Origin: Apium graveolens
Lineage: Eukaryota; Streptophyta; Magnoliopsida; Apiales; Apiaceae
Length of the DNA stretch: 64,000 bases
Direction: 5' to 3'
NCBI RefSeq assembly: GCF_009905375.1
Contig: NC_133652.1
Location: 22,249,339-22,313,338 of the forward strand
The notes beneath the pieces were generated by a model. The model worked only from the letters and a program-made list of their open reading frames with translations, was not told where the DNA came from and searched no databases. Of this stretch, positions 45,201 through 56,480 are shown in pieces. The position numbers and the translations under genes are program-made. The stretch's first letter is position 1. Every line of letters begins with the position of its first letter.

Positions 45201-46497
45201 GGGTTTGAAATATGCCAGGCCATACGGTTCAACTTCCTCCTCACCAATAATGAAGCGGAATACGAAGCCCTCCTGGCAGGAATGGAGTTAGCCCGAAGCC
45301 TTCAGGTGAAGCACTTAAGGGCGTTTAGGGATTCCATGCTGGTAGTCAAGCACTTCTCAGGAGAATATGAACAAAGGGATCCTCGGACAAAAGCTTATGC
45401 CACTAAGATAAAAGAATCTTCTTTGTTATTTGAAACTTTTGAGCTAAGTCAGATAGGCAGGGAAAATAATAGTCGGGTGGATGCCCTCTCCAGACTAGCT
45501 TCGGTAGAGACTCAGAGCCTGACCGGTTCTATTTATCTCACAGAAGCCAAGACGCTTTCGATCGAAAAGAAAGACTGCCTTGAGATACACCAAGGCGCAA
45601 ATTGGATGACCCCAATTCATAATTTTATGGAAAAAGGGATCTTGCCTCTGGACCGAAGGGAAGCCCTAAGAGTAAAGTACAGGGCATCAAGCTACACAAT
45701 TTTCAATGGAATAATGTATCGTCGGTCGGTTAGGAAGCCCCTCTTAAGGTGCTTAAATACTGAAAAGCAACATCAGGCCTTAGAAGCGGTGCATGAAGGG
45801 ATCTGCGGAGAACATCTGATCGGCCGGTCTCTTGCCTTTAAGATCCTTCGGCAAGGATTTTTTTGTCCAATTTTGTGAGCCGATGCGAGAGAATATGCAA
45901 AAAAGTGTAAGAAATATCAGTTATTTTCCACCATTCCGAAGCAATCTCCCGAAGAAATGACTTCTGTCCTCAGCCCCATCCCGTTCGCTATGTGGTCCAT
46001 AGATATAGTCGGTATTCTCCCTACCAGCACCAAATAGGAAAAATACTGCATAATCGTCATTGACTACATGACCAAGTGGGTCGAAGCCAGGCCATTATCC
46101 GCCATAACCAAAGAAGTGGCCAAGAAGTTCTTTCTGGAGCAAATCATTCTCAGGTTCGGGATTTCGAAAGTTTGTGTCTCGGATAACAGAACATAATTTG
46201 TTTGGAATAAGTTCCGAAGGTTCCTGCATCACTTCGGGGTTCAATAAAAGTTCATCTCAATTGCGCACCCCCGGGGGAATGGGGGGATTGAAGAGGTCAT
46301 TCGGCATTGGAGATTTGGTCCTACGAGAACTAGCTGCATCCATGCCAAAAAGACAAGGTAAACTTCAGCCAAACTGGGAAGGGCCTTACAAAGTGATCGA
46401 GATCATTCTCCCAGGGACTTACAGGCTGGAAACATTGGTTGGCGAAGCCATCGAGAATACTTGGCATGCTAGCCGCCTTCGGAAATTTTATCAGTAA
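42253..46497 (+). pseudogene. Ty3/gypsy gag-pol pseudogene, 5'-truncated (Tat-like)
   Basis: Segments in order: the end of capsid (YLARFKEEVGMVTNMD, about 42278); a CDYH-type region changed to YSDYHIDKGHNTDECYHLK (42748-42798); protease region (43054-43440) in which the catalytic DTGSS has become ATSSS; reverse transcriptase (43850-44530, with CVDYTDLNKACPKDHYPLP and YVDD at 44338-44349); RNase H (44700-45530, NEAEYEALLAGM); integrase HHCC region at about 45790-45920 with the last Cys changed to Tyr; integrase core D residues (SIDIVG, VSDN); then a deletion near 46290 that removes the catalytic Glu and joins to the C-terminal part (IGDLVLRE..GPYKV). Numerous stops: 43002, 43476, 44109, 44135, 44532, 45878, 46035, 46195, 46247 and others. 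Dead element. The polymerase order and the following antisense gene suggest the Tat/Grande group. Confidence 0.9.
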
Positions 46498-47425
46498 GGA
46501 AAATTCTCTTATTCCTCATTTGTACTTCATTTTGAATTCGATATGAAAAGTGTAATATCTTAGTGATCAAATAAAAATACACTTCCTTTGCACAAATTTA
46601 TTACTTGAAATTATGATCAACCGAGCGGGCGGACGAGTATTATCTAGGGGCGATCCCGAAGTAGATAAACCTTTCGCCCGCTACCTTTAACAAAAGGGCA
46701 AATGAATTCTATCCAGGGGCAACCTTAAATAGAATAATATCCTTCACCATATAACTAAAATTTAATTATAAAGAGGATGTAAAAAGAAGACAAAATTGAC
46801 GAAGGAACGAAGAAGGCCTTGTTTAGGGGCGATCCCAAAGAAGACAAGTCCTTCGTCCTCAAATCTCACATAAATTTTTACAAGCAGACCTCGAGAGCAA
46901 AGAAGGCCTCATCTAGGGGAGATCCCGAAGAAAACGAGCCCTTCCCCTTCTAGGTTAAGTCGTGCTTCAAATTTTATACGTCTTATTTAAATTTTTACAA
47001 GAACAATTTTTCGTCGATGGAACGAAGGAAGATACGTCTAGGGGCAACCCAAAAAAGGTCATCCCCTTGTTCCTTCGCCCAAAAAAATATAACCTCTTCA
47101 ATGTTAATGGCTCGAGGTTCCCTTTGGGCTAGGCCTCGCACTCTTAACACTCGGGGCCGAAAACGGATATTGCACTAAGAATTGCTAAGGCAAAAATAAA
47201 GCCAAAGATCCGGAAACACTATACAGAAATTGCTAAGGAAAAAATAAAGTCGAAGAAGCAATGAGCGAAGTAAAAATAAATTACGACAGAATGCTGACAA
47301 AAAAAAGATGCATTTGAAAATTAAAATTTTTGCCCGAAGGCGAGTTAACTTACAGAGGCCCGAAGGTAGAAGTATCAATTCGAAATATTACAAAATATTA
47401 CAAGTCCAAAAAAAGAAAGAAGCAT
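46498..47425. repeat. Spacer with tandem repeats between pol and the antisense gene
   Basis: The phrase TCTAGGGGCGATCCCGAAG (or close) occurs at about 46644, 46712, 46824, 46912 and 47037, each within a 70-125 bp unit that also contains a GAAGGC/GAACGAAG start and a TCCTTCG/CCCTTC end. No gene. A short C-rich line (GGCTCGAGGTTCCCTTTGGG) at 47110 precedes the end of the antisense gene. Such spacers are known between integrase and 3' LTR of Tat-type elements. Confidence 0.8.
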
Positions 47426-49368
47426 CTAAGACTGGGGGTCTTCATCATAAAGCTCTACGTCCTCGCCCGAGGAGACAGCTGGAGCTTCCACGACCGCCCG
47501 ACCTATGGGGTCTTTCAAGCTATCGTCTAGTAGCTACTTATGATCCCATCCAAGGCCATTGGCCTTTTCAAGGATATAGTCAGCCCCGAACTGGAAGCAC
47601 CGCTCTTCGGTCTGATCCAGCTGTTTTTTGGTTTTACGAAGTTCATTACGGGACTTCTTCAGCTGACCATTCCTATGAACGATCCTTCAGTTCTCCCAGA
47701 CGAGGTCCCCCTCCAGCCTTTGCTTATCGGTCTGCAACACTTGGGCCTGACCAACCAACACGCCATTTTGGGTTTACACCCTCCCAAGCTCCTCCTCGTC
47801 CATCGTGGCCCTTCGTTCCAGCTCCTTGACTTCGGTCATCCTAGCCTCCATGTCTCGGACCTTATCCTCCACGGCAGCAGCCCAAAGAGTGGCTAAAAAA
47901 AATACACAAGGCAAGAAATCTGTCAAACGGACGAAGAAAAAATATGAAGAAGGACTAAACAAATAAAAGTAAAATAATTACAAACCAAAGATAAGAAATA
48001 CATCAGCTCAATACTAGCTTCAGTCATCGAGGCCGCTATACAGGAGGCTTGGTCCGCCGGGAGCTGAAGACCGTGGCACAGTTCTGAAGCCACATCCTTC
48101 GTGGACACCCTATCCGGATAGATAATGTGGTCGGATGTCAGAATGCCCCATTTAGGGACAAAAGTCTGAACGACCCCGTCTCGGCTTCGGAGCCTCTTGG
48201 AAGAGGCCCCCTCTCCGATGAACTCCGGCTCATACTCATGTCCGTCCTCCGAAGCCGGTGGGGCCTGTTGAAGCAGGACCACCCTCTCAACCTCGGTCCC
48301 TTCCTCCGCCTCCTCTACAGAAGGATCAGGGATAACCTTCTTACCGGCCGCTTTGGCCCTCTCTGCCTCCTCAGCAGCTCTCTTCTCGGTCGCTTTGGCC
48401 TTCTTCCTCTCGATGAGGGACTCCCTGGAAGACACTGAAAAACAAGGAAGACATAAGAAAGGTCAGTCCAAGCAAATATTATAAATGCTAAGTAAACAAT
48501 GCATAAACACATAAAGAAGAAAAGGCAGGATGAAGGAAAACAGTTATGTAGACAAATTACAAGTAAAAAATAGACGAATGAAAAGACTGTTACCCCCACC
48601 CCATAAGCTAAAGAGCCAGTCTTTATCGAAGAACTCCTTGGGATCGAGCTTGTTCACCTTTGCATCCATCAGAGCCGCATATAAGTCCTTTTCCTCCTCA
48701 GTCAAGTTCGGAATTATAAGCACCAAAGCGTTGACCTCATGCCACACTGAAATCTTGGCCAGCTTAGGCCCATTGAGAAAGCACCAGTGAGTCTGGATGG
48801 ATTTGTTGCTTGAATTAGTAGTTGTCCAATCCGCTCGGCCGGCCCGACGGGAAATATTGTAGAAGCCCGGACTCTTCGGGTTCTTCCGAAAATCAGAATG
48901 ATACCAAAAAAGATGAGTGAGCGGCTGAACCCCGAGCCGAAGGCATCGGTTATGGAAGCAGTTAATGTGGATGAATCCATTCAGATCCATATGCCCCAGA
49001 GCGATTCCCATCTGGTTGATGAGCCGCCTAAGAATCTTCATCAGCGGCACCCTGAATCCGCATTTGAACGCCGCTTCAGAGATACCGACGATGCAGTCTC
49101 CATAACCCTTCGGCACACCGAGAGTGTCATAAATCTGCTCATCTTTCTTAGTGGCATACAACCAGAAATAGCCTCATGGGACAAAATAATTGAAATACAT
49201 CGGGCCCACCCGTTCCTTCGACAACTTTGAACGGTTGTTAGCCGCAGGGTATGTCGCCACGGAGCCGAAGAGAGCTCTTCCGGTTCTTTCGAGTCGGATA
49301 GAAGAAGTCTCAGCTAGAGTATTCACCCTGGGAGTAGAAGTCTCAGCAGGAGGATTCACCCGGTCCAT
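47426..49368 (-). pseudogene. Antisense ORF of the gypsy element (Transposase_28-like), decayed
   Basis: A gene on the strand opposite to gag-pol, between pol and the 3' LTR, as in Grande/Tat-type elements. The ATG at 49366-49368 opens MDRVNPPAE. The segment to about 48594 holds the conserved core (GYFWLYATKKDEQ, VGISEAAFKCGFRVPLM, GHMDLNGFIHINCF, FNYFV); a GT donor follows at 48592-48593. The next exon begins at 48434 after TTTTTCAG and holds a Lys/Glu/Ala-rich helix (SSRESLIERKKAKATEKRAAEE) and FVPKWGILTSDHIIYPDR. The last exon (about 47892 to 47426) is a coiled coil (EDKVRDMEARMTEVKELERRA) ending ELYDEDPQS. Nonsense codons: 49174, 47774 and at least two more in the last exon. The phase between exons two and three does not fit cleanly. 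Function in the family is unknown. Confidence 0.8.
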
Positions 49369-50100
49369 TTCCCTATTCTCGGAAATAAAGAGACCAGCTA
49401 GTCCATTTACTCGGATGAACGAAAAAAAAAAAGAAGCCAAGGGACCGAGTAAATGTCCTGGAACCGAGCGAACAAGAAAGCGCCAGGAGTCGGCTCCCGA
49501 AACATGTTCTACCGACAAGTCTTCCCGAAGGAAGTTCTTGCCCCCAGAACCCTTCGCATGCCATCTTTAAACTCGACATGCAAGGAAAAAAGGAAAACTA
49601 AGCACCCTGGGTCGGCTCCCGAAGGTTGTTCCACAACCAACCAACCCCCCCCCCCCCCGAAGAGAGTTCTTGACTGTGAATAACTCACATTCCCTCTTTA
49701 AACCCATTGGGTGCCCCTAAAAAAACAAACCTACCCAGAAAAAGCACCCCATACAAAAAATAACAAAAACCCAAAATAAAAAGCCCAGAAAACATATCCT
49801 AAAGAACTCGCATGCAAAAAATGTCACAAAAAGAACTTGCATGTAAAATGTAAAAGACATACGGGAGACACTTATGGATTTGGAGGTGTTGCTTAACAGA
49901 GATGGGATGATTGGGAAAGGTAGAGTTGTTACTGCCCGTGATTGAAAAGACTCGGAGAATTCTACTGTTGTTTGTGTTTGGTTGCAAAAGGAAGATAAAA
50001 GAAACACAAGGATACATTGGCTCTATATATAGGCACCTAAATGTATTTGGGTACCAAAAAAAGGCGACATTTGGGGCTCTTTTGAAATGGACGACCCTGA
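49369..50100. repeat. Spacer upstream of the antisense gene, with a duplication and a 14-C run
   Basis: A block of about 119 bp is duplicated: TCGGCTCCCGAA begins at about 49494 and at about 49613, and both copies continue with a TGTTC...CCGAAG...GTTCTTG and CTTTAAAC line. The second copy contains 14 consecutive C (49645-49658). TATATATAG at about 50022-50030 is placed to serve as a TATA box for the antisense gene read leftward, or for an LTR read rightward. No other gene. Confidence 0.6.
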
Positions 50101-51338
50101 TGAAAACGGTTGAAATTTAACGGAAGAGATTGCGCTACGGAATGAGTGACAGACAGCTATCCCATTAATGCACCCACGGCATTGCCACGTGTACGAACGG
50201 AAATCGAGATAAGACCGAAGTGACCGTCCTAGGGTTTCTTCACCCCAAGATGGGCCGAGATCGATGTCCGTCAGCCCGAGCTATGGGCCCAATAAGTCCC
50301 AACAAACGAAGGCCCATTAGACAACCATACCACTGGGCCGAAAGCCCAACAATACCGCGGACCGCAGCCCACAGAGCTCACAGGCCGAGGCCCATCATTC
50401 CTCCGACCGTTGGGATTGGGCAATCATAACGCTCCCTTTTCACTCCTCTTCATTATTAAGATGTAACGGACGTACATTCATGATAATTTTGGGTATAAAA
50501 CCCCTGGGAAAGTAAGATAAATAATAAAACACTCTGTTAGGTCTCACACACTGTAGAAGGGGGTTGAATACAATGTTTATCACAATCAAATCGAATATAA
50601 GAACACAGAAAATAGATTTTATTTAACACAATAAATTCTGTTACAATATGGAACTGTCCTCTCTCGGTGATGAATAATTTATCACGAGAGCTGCTAGGGT
50701 TACAATGAATAATAACTTCGATTATGATAACACATATAGTGTAAACCCTATGTCTGTGTTTATATACTACACAGTTCCAAGATAAATTCTAATTGATATG
50801 GAATGTAATTCTGCTTCCTAAAATATATCAACTAGTTATCTTTTCTTCCAAATATTCTATTCTTCATAGAATTCCTTCTTCATGCATATCTCTTCTTGCG
50901 TTTATCTTGATTTTCTTTCCTTTCAATCAGCCGCCTTCCTTATCTGAAAGTCTCCTTAAGTCCTGATATAATCTCCTGATAAATATCTCCTGATAATTTA
51001 AGTTCTGACAACTTAAGTTCTGATATCTTAAATTCTGACTTCAGTATAAGTGCTGATTTCAAGTTAAGTACTGATTTGTCCTGTTAAGTAATATCTGAAA
51101 ACTAAACACAAATCATATTAGTCATGACATTATCAAATATATCTAACACGCTCATTCTCTCACACTCTATATTTTCTTGTATTCCTAAAACCCACTTTGC
51201 ATCCAAATCCTTATTCTCAAGACGGAGTTGAATAATGGGGAAAATCTATCGCATTTTTTTCCTTTTCAGGTAAAAGCCGAAGACAGTTTAACGGAGTCTG
51301 AAGGTCGTTCTTGGGATACGAAAAAGATCTGACCGTAA
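50101..51338 (+). mobile_element. Probable 3' LTR of the gypsy element, interrupted by a solo LTR
   Basis: Region with LTR-like features: GGGTATAAAACCCC TATA box at about 50490-50503, and a CA end at GACCGTAACA (51338). The start is not exactly known (near 50100-50150). The copia-like LTR at 50535-51148 lies inside it; sequence left (AATAAAACACTC) and right (ATTCTCTCACACTC) would be contiguous without it. Confidence 0.5.
50535..51148 (+). mobile_element. Copia-like solo LTR (614 bp)
   Basis: Starts TGTTAGGTCTCACACACTG and ends TATCTAACA, with terminal inverted TGTTAG/CTAACA. The 5-base flanks are CACTC (left) and CGCTC (right), a target duplication with one mismatch. The interior has AAGTTCTGATA/CTTAAGTTCTGAC repeats common in Sirevirus/copia LTRs. 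No coding content. Confidence 0.8.
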
Positions 51339-51602
51339 CAATTATTGTTTTTGTTTGGTGAGAAAGATATGAATCTATACTCTGCGAAATTACCGAAGTT
51401 AATATTCTTTACACCAAAACTAATCTCAGTACTTGTGAATCTATGACAACATATTTTTTTTCCTAACCTATTTACTTTTCAGCCGGTCAAGTCATGGCAA
51501 TCCTTATGCTCTTTTTTTAATCTAAAGTTGCATCGCGCAACGAGCGTGTAAATACATGATAATGTATACGCGGTTGTGTTTTCATACTTCTCTTGAAATA
51601 TA
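51149..51602. other. Rest of the gypsy LTR and flanking DNA
   Basis: The first 190 bp continue the gypsy LTR to 51338; after that AT-rich DNA with no gene. No tRNA-like primer site is recognised after the LTR end, in line with it being the 3' LTR. Confidence 0.4.
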
Positions 51603-51610
51603 AAACCCAC

Positions 51611-52567
51611 TAGTGCTGTGCAGAAAAATTGAAATGAAACCGAAACCGAAACCGAACCGAAATCGGTAAAAATTGCTAAAAATTGAATCGATTAAAATTA
51701 AATTAAATTAAAATCAAAAAACCAAACCGTTACTTAGGGTTCGGATTCGGTTTTGGAGTTAAACCGAATCGAAAAAACCGAAATTGAACTGCTTATTATA
51801 ATATATTAATATATATAACTATATATTTATATAATATTGCTTTTTTATATATATAAAAAATATAAATATACAATTGAACAATTAGTGTATGCTGAAAGTC
51901 TGGGCCAATTGTATTTCATTAACTGAGAATGTCTGGTCCACTCCAAATTCACATACTTAAAGGTAATTTGCACTCCAAATTTCACAAACTTGCACCAAGT
52001 AGCCTGAACTATATGATATATAGCTCTACTAAGTACTTACTAATTAGAATCTGATTATTAAATTGTCAATGAGGATGATTAGTGAAACAAGAATGCTACA
52101 AACCCATTTTTTGATATTTAACATCTATTACCTTTAACAAATATTGACACTGTTTCCAATCTGCATCATGTAATTCAACAAAAATATTCAATAAATTATG
52201 ATCCCCTGATTTGCTATGTTGTTGAATTTCCATTGCAATTACATGTGATAGTACATTGCCATTTATTTTATAGGCTCAGTAAGTGAATTCAGTGAAGGTC
52301 AAATCTAGGATTGTAGGTTTCAATTTGTGTAACCCTGATGATACGGTTGATTTTTTAAATTAAGTAAATTTGTTAATTATAGTAGTAAAATTATTATTCT
52401 TATCTTCGGTTTAACAACCGAAACCGAACCGATTATAACCGAACTGATGTTTTTAAAACCAAAATCGATGGTTCGGTTGCGGTTGCGGTTTTTAATTTTG
52501 AAAACCGAAGATCTCCGGTTTCGGTTTTATCCAAAAATCGAGCCGAACCGAACCGTGCTCTCCCCTA
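51611..52567. mobile_element. Non-autonomous hAT element (957 bp) with exact 8-bp TSD
   Basis: The 8-mer AAACCCAC flanks it on both sides (51603-51610 and 52568-52575). Ends are TAGTGCTGTGCAG (left) and, in reverse complement, TAGGGGAGAGCACGG (right): short imperfect inverted repeats starting TAG. Subterminal regions carry many copies of AACCGAAACCGAACCG (left, 51638-51790) and CGGTTCGGTT (right, 52395-52556). The middle is AT-rich. No transposase frame, so it depends on another hAT element. Confidence 0.87.
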
Positions 52568-52575
52568 AAACCCAC

Positions 52576-53089
52576 ACACCAGTATAATTATGAAGATTTG
52601 ATAAACATTTAATTATGAATTATAGTAAATTTTTTACTAAATTACGTTAAATTATGTAAAATAACATATATTTACTCTCAATTTAAAAAAATTACAAATT
52701 ACTACGTAAATTATTAACATGAATTAATTTTTAGTTTTTATTAGTTAGTGTCATCCTAGTGTCAATTTAATTTTAAATTGAAAAATATAATTTTAAAAAT
52801 AAATAGGTAATAGTAATGACTTTAGTAACATTTATTGACCTTTAAACTGAAAATTATTGACTTAACGATTGTATTTGTCACTGTCCATCACAACGTTTAT
52901 TTACTTTTAAGTTAAAAAATATTTTTTAACAGTAAAAAAAATATGGATTTTATTTAGATTATATTTAGTAATATTAAATTAAGTATAATAACATCTATTT
53001 ACTTTCAATTTGGAAAATATTTTTTATCACTAATTAAGTAATAGTAAATAAACTATAATGAAAAAATTAATTATAAGATAATATTTAAA
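52576..53089. other. AT-rich DNA with a degenerate repeated phrase
   Basis: No gene. A phrase of the type ATTTACTTTCAATTTRRAAAATATTTTT recurs loosely near 52664, 52828, 52895 and 52990, so a decayed tandem repeat is likely. Confidence 0.45.
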
Positions 53090-53470
53090 TAATATTAAAT
53101 TTTCGATAATAACAAATTTTTGGTTCATAAGATAATTATACAATTTGTTTCACAAAAATTAAAATATTATGTTCGATTTCTCTAACAAGTAACACAATGC
53201 ATAACTAGAATTATACTCGAAAATTTTATAACTGATTTGATTCCTTTTAACTAAATAATTAATAATTTCAAGTACAAATTTAATATTTGATATTAATATA
53301 TTGATTTTGATCCATATTTTGCACGAATTATGAGTTCAATTATACTAATTCGATATTTTTAATCTCGAGAAGCACGTGATATCTACTGATACTAATAAGC
53401 GAAATCATGTTATATTTAAACACAAAAGTAGCAAATTTTGGTACTCACTAAAAAATTATCCAATTATTTT
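53090..53470 (-). repeat. Inverted third copy of the 35.4-36.6 kb repeat family
   Basis: Reading the minus strand, the lines TTTTCTAGTGAGTACCAAA, CTTATTAGTATCAGTAGAT, TTAAAAATATCGAATTAGTA, TTCGTGCAAAATATGGAT and TAATATCAAATATTAAA follow in the same order as in the copies at 35737 and 36215. The hairpin core (CCCGTGCG..CACGGG) is decayed here. Confidence 0.75.
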
Positions 53471-53559
53471 TAAAAAATTTATATGATTAAATTTCAACTA
53501 ACACAAATGGACCTATACCCTCTATGAACTTTATTTTCACTTCAATTTTCATTTGTTGG

Positions 53560-53640
53560 TGTCCTTGTAAGTATGGATTTTTATTTTACTAAATAATTAC
53601 ACAAGCACGCGTCAGATATCGAACTCCTGACCTCCCGCAA
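53560..53640 (-). other. Possible SINE fragment
   Basis: On the minus strand the sequence GCGGGAGGTCAGGAGTTCGAT resembles the pol III B-box region of tRNA-derived SINEs, followed by a T/A-rich end. A box A could not be found, so this is tentative. Confidence 0.25.
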
Positions 53641-53644
53641 GAAA

Positions 53645-53885
53645 TCCAACCTTAATCCTGATTGGCCCCTCTCAACACAATTCAGACTAGGGGTAAGGAA
53701 AGCTCAAATTCTTCTAAATACATCCAACCTTAGTCCTGATTAGCCTCACTCAACACAATCCCGACTGGGGACAAGGAAAGCCCAAATTATCCTAAAGACA
53801 TCCAAACTTAGTCCGGATTTACATACCAGAACACAATCCGGACTGGGGGAAATGAAAGCTCAAATTTCCTCTCACAAGCAACAAA
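53645..53885. repeat. 79-bp tandem repeat, three copies, then a purine tract
   Basis: TCCAACCTTAGTCCTGATT... starts at about 53645, 53725 and 53803, each unit with AACACAATCCCGACTGGGG and AGGAAAGCCCAAATT. This resembles in style the spacer of the other gypsy element at 46620. It is followed at 53930-53945 by AAGTGAGTGGGGGC, a likely polypurine tract just before an LTR-type TG at 53948. Confidence 0.78.
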
Positions 53886-53947
53886 CTACAAACGATATCA
53901 ACCTTACTCCCCCATCCAGAAAATCTGCATAAGTGAGTGGGGGCACA

Positions 53948-56480
53948 TGATAGTACATATGGCTCCTAGACGGACTAGGTTCGGACTCCCAGCTTCATCC
54001 AGTCCCGCACACCACTAGTCCAGACTACCTAGTTCCGACAGCCTAAGCTTGGGAAGTCCCAGAACGTGAGGCACATGCCCAAGCACGGGATAGGGACAGT
54101 TGTCACCTATCAATAAAAATAAATGTTAGTGTTTGGGCCCTAGAGACAACAATATGATGTTTTAGTTGAAGACATTTGGATTATTAATATTTATGTTCTA
54201 TCGATTATTCCCTTTTATAATTTATTAATTCTTAATTTATTACGATATAAATGTCAGATTAATAAATGTCCTTGGAATATGATATGCAATTCTATATCTC
54301 TAAATACGTGACTTAGAAATGAGATTATGAGAATAATATCAATATTCCTAAAGGTCCCTAGTCGAGTATTATTATTAAGGGACAATAATAATGTATTAAG
54401 ACTGGTGTGTTTGTTGATAGATGATCACATCTCATTGATCATAGGTTTAGTGATATTAAAGTCAAAAAACACAGGCATGTGTAAATGTACATGGTGTTGG
54501 ACAGACCAGATGTGAGATTCTACATGTCTGTTGTGTCATAAGTAATTCTCACAGTGATAATGATGTAATGGTCTTTAGAGCTGAAGTCATTATATTTTTA
54601 TACAAGATTTAATATACATTGATTCCATTAAAAGTTATCCTTGACCAGGTAATGATAAAAGTGGACATTGTGTATATTATGAATCGTATGAGAAATATGA
54701 ATGATCTAGATGGTTCTATTTTAGGAGTGATATTATTGGCCTCTTGGGTGAGCTACACTATGAAATGCGTGGTCACACTCAAATATTGATTTGATATGAT
54801 AGTCTACTCATTGATCAAGGAAATTTGGATTAAACTATGATGAGGATAATACATTACATGCATCTAGTTTAATTTATAATATTTGGTTAAAGGGATTATA
54901 TTACATTATACATTATTCACGAAAGTTTTAATCGATCACCGATTCAAGTATTATTACTTGGGTAGCAATGATGTATTACTAGATGCCGCTCATTGTTTAT
55001 GATTTTATATTAGATTTAAAATTTGTTGCCAACGTAATAATAACCTATAGGGTCACACACAAAGAATGCTTGAAGGATTATTTAATTTAAATTGGATTTG
55101 AATTAAATTAAAGTAGTTCGAATTATTTATAATATTAATTAAGTATGACTTAATTAATTAGATAAATAATGATATTCAAATTTAATAATATCAATTATGA
55201 AATTCAGTTGTTAAATAATTAAGTGTGACTTAATTATTATACAAATAGGAATTTCGAATTAATAATAACTCCTAATTAGTTAAGAGTTATAATTCTTTTT
55301 CTACTCTCTGTATAATATCTCTTGTGTGGCTGATTTTGTGTGCAAGACTTTTACTAAAATCCTAGCCACCAAGAGAGAAGATGCAGAGAGCAAGAAGAAA
55401 CGAGTTTCTGCTAGTACACATCTAATCCTTGAGTTCAAGCATTCGTGTGGATACCGATAGAGCGTAGATCACGAGAGCGGGATACGTGGTGATTGAACAA
55501 TCGTTGGATCTCCATTATTCAACCAATTTGTAAAGCTTCTTAAGGTAAACAATCCGATCTACGAATTAAATATATATTTTTCACATGGATCTTGCGGTGG
55601 GTTTTAAAAATTCTGATTTTTCACATTTTTAATTACTGTTTCCGTTGCGTTTATGTGCTCCAAACCCTTCAAGAACAACCTAGGCATCCACCCCAGTCAG
55701 GTGTCTTCCGCTCCTAGAATCAACGACCACGATTTAAAGGTACCAACCCCAAAACCCTATCTAGCCCAAGAAAGTAAGATTTTGGGCTTAATCACTTTTA
55801 TACACTCATATACACACACAACCGCCTTGTATTCCCATATAACTTCATCTTTCCCAAAAGCGAGTTCTTACTCTCACACCGGAAGCGCTGTGGGACCAAA
55901 ACCCCCCCTTCCGGTGTTATTTTATAGGAATCCCACGACAGCTACACCTCTACCGCAACGAAGGATCCTAACACGACGTCGAAGGAGCAGCCCCGCCACC
56001 AGGAGTTATTGTTTGGCGCTAGAAGGAGGGGATCTCTATCTTTGGGTTTCGGTGCCCCTGGATTCACCTTCATCAACAAACTCTTGAAAGAGTCCATTTC
56101 TTTAACTTGTAAGAAACCAAGCAACCAAACTCTCTCATAAATATGAATATTATTTATTTGAGCCACATTTGTGTGTGCTCGTTATTTTACGCCACATTTG
56201 TGTGAGCCTTTTTTCGTTATTTTAATCCACATTTGTGTGTGCTATTGTTATTCTTCGATTGTTTTAGAACCCCGAGTTCACTTTAGTTTGCATATTGCCT
56301 TTGTGTCCTAAAACCCAGTTGCACTTTTTATACCATATTGTTAACAAGTCCCAGAAGATTGTTTGAACTAGTCCCAGAAAGCTGTTTATTATTGTTCTGG
56401 ATAGTTTTTATAAATTTTCAAAAAGCAACCATAGATTGATATTGTTAGAAATTTTGGTTAGTTGTTTTTGGTACTTTTGA
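53948..56480 (+). mobile_element. Probable LTR and leader of the second gypsy element, with a nested LTR
   Basis: Begins TGATAGTACATATGGC right after a polypurine-like tract. Its sequence (GACTAGGTTCGGACTCC, GTCCCGCACACC) is unlike its AT-rich surroundings. It is interrupted from 54124 by a copia-like LTR and resumes near 55665 with CACCCCAGTCAGGTGTC. The right end of the LTR and the primer site could not be fixed; the gag ATG is at 56485. The frame at 55653-56087 shows no known domain. Confidence 0.5.
54124..55660 (+). mobile_element. Copia-like solo LTR or remnant (about 1.5 kb)
   Basis: Starts TGTTAGTGTTTGGGCCCTAGAGACAA, a typical start of long copia LTRs, and contains near its end the usual TTTCCGTTGCGTTTATGTGCTCC line. 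AT-rich in the middle, with direct AATTAAGTATGACTTAATTA and TAATTAAGTGTGACTTAATTA lines (55137 and 55218). No gag or pol. The exact right end and the target duplication are not clear. Confidence 0.6.

Noticed and set aside
47308..47896. Plus-strand frames rich in Pro/Arg
   Set aside because: They are the complement of the coiled-coil exon of the antisense gene, which matches the family on the minus strand.
49190..49683. Plus-strand frames over the antisense gene start
   Set aside because: Opposite strand of the better supported antisense exon; no family pattern.
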